A DNA stretch of 64,000 nt from Celoporthe dispersa (lineage: Eukaryota > Ascomycota > Sordariomycetes > Diaporthales > Cryphonectriaceae): NCBI GenBank assembly GCA_016584495.1, contig WAID01000003.1, positions 744,001-808,000 on the forward strand, read 5' to 3'. The position numbers were made by a program, and so were the translations under genes. The notes beneath the pieces were generated by a model. That model saw only the letters and a program-made list of their open reading frames with translations. It was not told the DNA's origin and did not search any database. Each line of letters starts with the position of its first letter. Within the stretch, counting starts at the first letter, position 1. This document shows, in pieces, positions 60,186 through 64,000 of this stretch.

Positions 60186-61154
60186 AGAAAGAAGGTTAGA
60201 TCATGGGGCTGATGATGGATCGTTATCTTGTCTCTTCCCAGAGCTACCATTGCCGACGACTCATGTCTCCTAGGTGAAAAGTTATCTTGATTAGTATCTT
60301 TTTTTCCTTTCTTCGCTTATTTTCTAAGGTATGATGGGAGATTTAATCAAAAGTTTTTGTTTTTCTTTTTCTCTCTCTCTTTCTCTTTAGCTTAGGAATT
60401 TCAATTTACTACCTGTTGTCCGCTGCAACGTGACCAGCCTCTTCAGCCCTCCTCACCTCACTAAGAGGTTGCATATCGCCAGGTTAAACCAGCACGAGAG
60501 CGCTTGAGAACACTGCATGGTGCTGCAGTGTAGGATGTAGATTAGTGCATCGTCTTTGTCAAAGCCGGAAGCATCTCCTAGGAAGGGCTTCAGATGGTTG
60601 CGGATGAAAATGTAGAGAGGGAGAGAGAGCTGCCGTGGTTGATGTGTTGATGTCAAGACATTGTTTTGTTTTGTTGTTTTGTTGCAAATCAGTACGAACA
60701 AAGTGATTGGGGGATGCTGCTATACGGCGGGGAGGGTACCGTTGCCCCTGCTTCCTACCATAGGCCACTCACTGTACCTGCTAGCTAGTACAAGGCTTAA
60801 CTGCTGTCTGTACTATAGTACAGCGGTACCCGCTCTGCTGCTGTTGCCCCACACCCCGCCCGACCGAGGATCGAGAACGCGGGAAGAAGGCTCACCAAGC
60901 TCGATCAATCAAAACCTTACCGCGCAGCTGTTTCTCCTGCTCAACCTCGCCCTCCCTCCCTCCCTTTGTTCGCCTACCCAGCGCTCACCAGCCAAACACT
61001 TCATACAGACATATCTGGCCAAGATACATCAAGCCAAGCAGGGCGACCAACCGACCGACCAGACCCAACACGCTCTTCTCGACGCGCCTCTACGAAACAT
61101 TTACACACACACAAGGAGAAAGAAAGAGACGGACAGACACACAAGTCACAAGCC
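60186..61154. promoter_or_regulatory. Spacer and LSM7 upstream region
   Basis: No gene is supported. It contains T-rich and TTTTG-rich runs and, from about 60930, a CCCTCCCTCC-rich and then ACACAC-rich stretch just before the LSM7 start codon, as expected for a fungal leader. Confidence 0.5.
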
Positions 61155-61753
61155 ATGGCCGACAACACCGACAGTGGCACCAATACCCCCAGCAACCGCG
61201 GCTACCGTGGCGGCAGGGGTGCAGGCAACTTTCGAGGCCGCGGCGGCGGCGGTGGCCACCACCACCAACAGCACCACCGCGGGGGCCGAGGAGGAGGAGG
61301 CGGCGGACAGCACCACGGGCAGGGCCAGGGCGGCGGCGAGGGCGGCGGCTCCTCCAACCGGGGTCCTTCTTTCAAGAAGGAGAACATTCTGGACCTGAAC
61401 AAGTATCTGGACCAGGAGATCAGGGTCAAGTTCACTGGTGGACGGGAAGGTGAGTTGTTCTGTTTTACGCCCCCTTCTTCTTTCTCTTCTTCTCCTTGTT
61501 CTCACCACCGACCTGGGCTAATCATGGTCCGTCTCTAAACAAAACAGCCATCGGCACCCTCAAGGGCTTCGACCAGCTTATGAACCTCGTCCTTGACGAC
61601 GTCCGGGGAGACGATGCGCGACGACGACGGCAACGTGACCACCCGCCCGCTGGGCCTAGCCGTCTTCCGGGGCACCGTCATCGCCCTCATCCACCCCATG
61701 GGTGGCTGCGAGAGATAAAAAACCCGTTCGTAACCGAGGAGGAGGCTGTTTGA
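61155..61753 (+). CDS. LSM7: U6 snRNA-associated Sm-like protein LSm7
   Basis: LSm7 is a subunit of the Lsm2-8 ring on U6 snRNA (nucleus, splicing) and the Lsm1-7 ring (cytoplasmic mRNA decay). Exon 1 is 61155-61449 and exon 2 61548-61753 (GTGAGT donor, CTAAT branch, ACAG acceptor), about 166 residues. Residues 1-75 are a Gly/Arg/His-rich RGG-like extension (RGYRGGRGAGNFRGRG). The Sm fold follows: ENILDLNKYLDQEIRVKF, GTLKGFDQLMNLVLDDV (Sm1), then RPLGLAVFRGTVIALI (Sm2) and IKNPFVTEEEAV. Two frame shifts cancel: an extra G at 61605-61608 and a missing base near 61711-61716. The unshifted frame is open across the whole exon, so an automatic annotation would show an intact gene with about 36 wrong residues replacing Sm2. 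The glycine-rich extension is, as I recall, common in filamentous ascomycetes. Confidence 0.9.
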
Positions 61754-62556
61754 GACCGGGTCCTGTGCGACCGGCGGTAGGGAATAAACGTGACTATGTG
61801 GAAAGGAAGAGAGCAAAGAAAGGGAAGACGCAATCTCTCGTGGCTACACAGGCTGTGCTATATACGATGCTGGAATTTTCAAGGGGTGACAAGAGCCTGG
61901 GCCAGAGATCTGAGCAAGCTGGCTGTGCACCACCGCCACCACCACCACCACCACCATGACTTTTTTTTTTTTTTTGGCTCATGAGAGGCCAGGGCCAGGG
62001 CAGAAACGGGATCCTCGAGAGGTTTTTGAAGACAGCAGTAGTGTTGCTACTTTGGCGCTGGGAGCTGGGACTGGGCATTATGTAGGGAGATACCCCCTCA
62101 AAAAGCATCAAAAACACATACCAAAAGAGAGAGAGAGAGACCTACCACCAAGAGAACGACACCATAGAATGCGTTCGTCCTGTTGGAAAGGAGACTTTTG
62201 TAAAGTCTCCCTTGGGCAGGAATTTTTATACAGTCCATGTTGTTCATAAAAGAGACAGCCTCATCTCTGCGCAAAGGGCCCACTCATGTTTAGAAAAAAA
62301 AACACAAAAACACATATTTGTGGTATGAATTCTGGGTGCCTGATTACTTTTCCATCCAGTCTCATACCCTGAATTTCCCTTTCCCTTTCTTGCCACTATC
62401 CATCCCCGCTGAGTTGTATCGGAGAGTAGTAGGGATATTGGTATCGTACACCCTTCGCCAAAAACACCGCAGTCAACACCCTACAGATGGAAAGAAGAAG
62501 AAACCCAGATCAGCCAGAGAATCAGATCATGGTGGGCTCAGCCGGACCATCGGTGA
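61754..62556. other. Convergent 3' spacer between LSM7 and PMT1
   Basis: Both flanking genes end here. It contains a CCACCACCAC run (61931-61956) next to a T tract (61961-61975), GA repeats (62128-62140) and A runs (62293-62310). No gene is supported. Confidence 0.55.
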
Positions 62557-64000
62557 CTATGAGCCCGACCGGCTGCTTGCCTCCTTCTTCTCGCTGGCAG
62601 GCTTCGGCTGCTTGGCCCGCGCCTCATGGTCTCCCTCGACACTCTCCTTGGCAGGCGGGATGGACTCCTCACGCTCACCCCGCTCCTTGATCGTCTTGGA
62701 GTCGACGCCCTCGACATCAGGGTGCGGAGGCGCCACCCCGGCCTTCTGGAGCTCATCCTCACCGGCGGGGGCCTCCACCTCATTCCCATCAGCGTCGAGC
62801 ATTCGGGTGCGGGTCTCGTAGCGCGTCTTGAACTCTACCTTGCCCTCGAGCGCCTTGATCTGCTCCTCGTCGAGGATGTTGCCATCCTGATCGCGATACT
62901 CGATGCGCTCCTCGCGCTTGACGAGGCGCTGTCCGGGTGGTATGGGGGCGCCACTGATACCTGCGTTCTTGAAGAAATCATCAGGGTCATGAATGGGCTT
63001 CTGTGCGTCGTCGCCGGCCTGCAGACCGTCACCCTCCGCTGGGGCATCCGACTTCACTGCTGCACTGGTGGACGCCACAGACGCTCTAGGCACGCCGCTG
63101 TACTGGTCATACTGTCACGAGAATCATGTTAGCCACCCCAACGACGACCAAGGTACGCGCGCATAAAAGGAATGTGAGAGAGAACTCCATACGGAAGGGA
63201 AGGTACTCTTGCGTCTGTGTCTGGCTCTGAAAGCCAAATGTCGACTTTGCCCCCTTGCCGTCTATAGGACTTCCAGGTTCGCAGAAATGACCGCATTTCA
63301 ATGTACGCCAAAGCAAGGGCAGCGGCGACCCTACGAGCACTCGCTCTGGTCACATCCCCCTCCCTCCTTTTTTTTTTTTTTTTTAAAAAAAAATCCTTCT
63401 TGTGTCTCAGGAACGCTGCCTCTGGGGCAGCGTTCTGGAGGGTATTAGCTCTGGAGCAAAGCTACTTACGCTGCTGAAGAACGTGTTGCAGTCAAAGTCC
63501 CAGGTGTCGAACAGCTTGACACGCTGGCACTCATTCTTCGTCCACATGTTACCGTATGCGAGGGGCGCATACAGCATAAACACCGCAGCCGACACGACCA
63601 AGAAGCTGACCGTCGCGGTCTTGTTGATGACTGGGTTCTCGCGGATAACCGAGATCGGGGCACGAGCCGTCACAAAATCGAAAAACTGGCACAGCGCGAT
63701 GATGGCGAAGACCAATGCCGGGAAGTAGTGGTGCAGGAAGAGCTGGCGCTGCATCAGGTAGAAGGGGAAGTAGTGGAGTGCCCAACCCAGCACCGACATG
63801 CCTATCTCGTAGTCGAATCGCTTGAAGGTCGTGTTGGCGTAGTCGTTGCAGCTCCTCTGCCACCGGAGGACGGCGATGCCCTTGAACAGGACATAGACGG
63901 CGACGGCCAGGGTCGAGGTCCACCAGATGACTGGGTTGCCGATGAGGTAGACCTGCCGGTGGTTCTTACCCCAGAAGTTGATGCCTCGTCGCAGGATGGG
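62557..64000 (-). CDS. PMT1: Protein O-mannosyltransferase, PMT1 subfamily (C-terminal part)
   Basis: PMTs transfer mannose from dolichol-phosphate mannose to Ser/Thr of secretory proteins in the ER. The gene enters from beyond the window edge (5' part missing). Exons seen are 64000-63470 and 63111-62557, about 361 residues. Membrane segments are visible: NPVIWWTSTLAVAVYVLFKG, QRQLFLHHYFPALVFAIIAL and TATVSFLVVSAAVFMLYAPL. The motif HYFPFYLMQRQLFLHHYFPA is PMT1-like rather than PMT2- or PMT4-like. A long charged tail follows (NAGISGAPIPPGQRLVKREE, KALEGKVEFKTRYETR), as in fungal PMT1 proteins, ending in a Lys/Glu-rich stretch. The intron of 358 bases (GTAAGT...GACAG) is the longest in the window and contains a hairpin. 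No indel was found in the visible part. Confidence 0.9.
63411..63435. repeat. Perfect 10-bp hairpin in PMT1 intron
   Basis: GAACGCTGCC (63411-63420) and GGCAGCGTTC (63426-63435) pair perfectly around a five-base loop. It lies about 35 bases inside the 5' end of the intron on the coding (minus) strand. A T17 tract followed by A9 (63368-63393) is next to it and can also self-pair. Confidence 0.85.

Noticed and set aside
1..64000. CRISPR arrays, insertion sequences or prophage
   Set aside because: No regularly spaced repeats, no transposase or integrase frames, and the window is clearly a fungal nuclear sequence.

Overview
The window comes from the nuclear genome of a filamentous ascomycete, most likely a Sordariomycete. 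The genes have short GT-AG introns with CTAAC-type branch points. Coding sequence is GC-rich. Spacers are full of CT, GT and poly-T tracts. The gene families present (an ApsA/Num1-type cortical protein, the protein O-mannosyltransferase, a FunK1 kinase) are fungal. No bacterial features, CRISPR arrays, rRNA genes or convincing tRNA genes were seen.

Layout. 1-4735: no confident gene, with one possible minus-strand relic at 1150-2140. 4736-10428 (+): ApsA/Num1-like nuclear-migration protein with a large internal repeat and a C-terminal PH domain. 11566-16845 (-): REV3, catalytic subunit of DNA polymerase zeta, divergent from 17300-18711 (+) SLU7, a second-step splicing factor. 19297-20089 (-) uS4/RPS9 and 20425-21232 (+) eL21/RPL21 share a 335-bp bidirectional promoter. 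22921-26149 (+): NVJ2-like SMP-domain lipid-transfer protein. 30421-33041 (-): HAL/SAT4-type Ser/Thr kinase. 33042-47997: gene-poor, microsatellite-rich, with one small unrecognised gene at 40421-41366 (-). 47998-60185: an accessory-looking block with a FunK1-family kinase, two unrecognised minus-strand candidates and a Cys-rich F-box-like protein. 61155-61753 (+): LSM7. 62557-64000 (-): C-terminal part of a PMT1-type O-mannosyltransferase, cut by the window edge.

The confident genes are mostly independent housekeeping functions: nuclear positioning, translesion synthesis, splicing, mRNA decay, ribosome assembly, contact-site lipid transfer, ion homeostasis and glycosylation. Two pairs share promoters (REV3/SLU7 and uS4/eL21). 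SLU7 and LSM7 both act in RNA processing but are 42 kb apart.

The most striking signal is that at least 19 one-base reading-frame breaks occur in eight otherwise well-conserved genes, mostly at or next to G/C runs. The two ribosomal protein genes and the visible part of PMT1 are clean. Consensus error is the likeliest cause, so coordinates below span whole genes and each break is recorded. I found no convincing new multi-gene system. The most unusual biology is a FunK1 kinase whose catalytic Asp is replaced by Asn, next to a Cys-rich F-box-like gene with a possible GC-AG intron.
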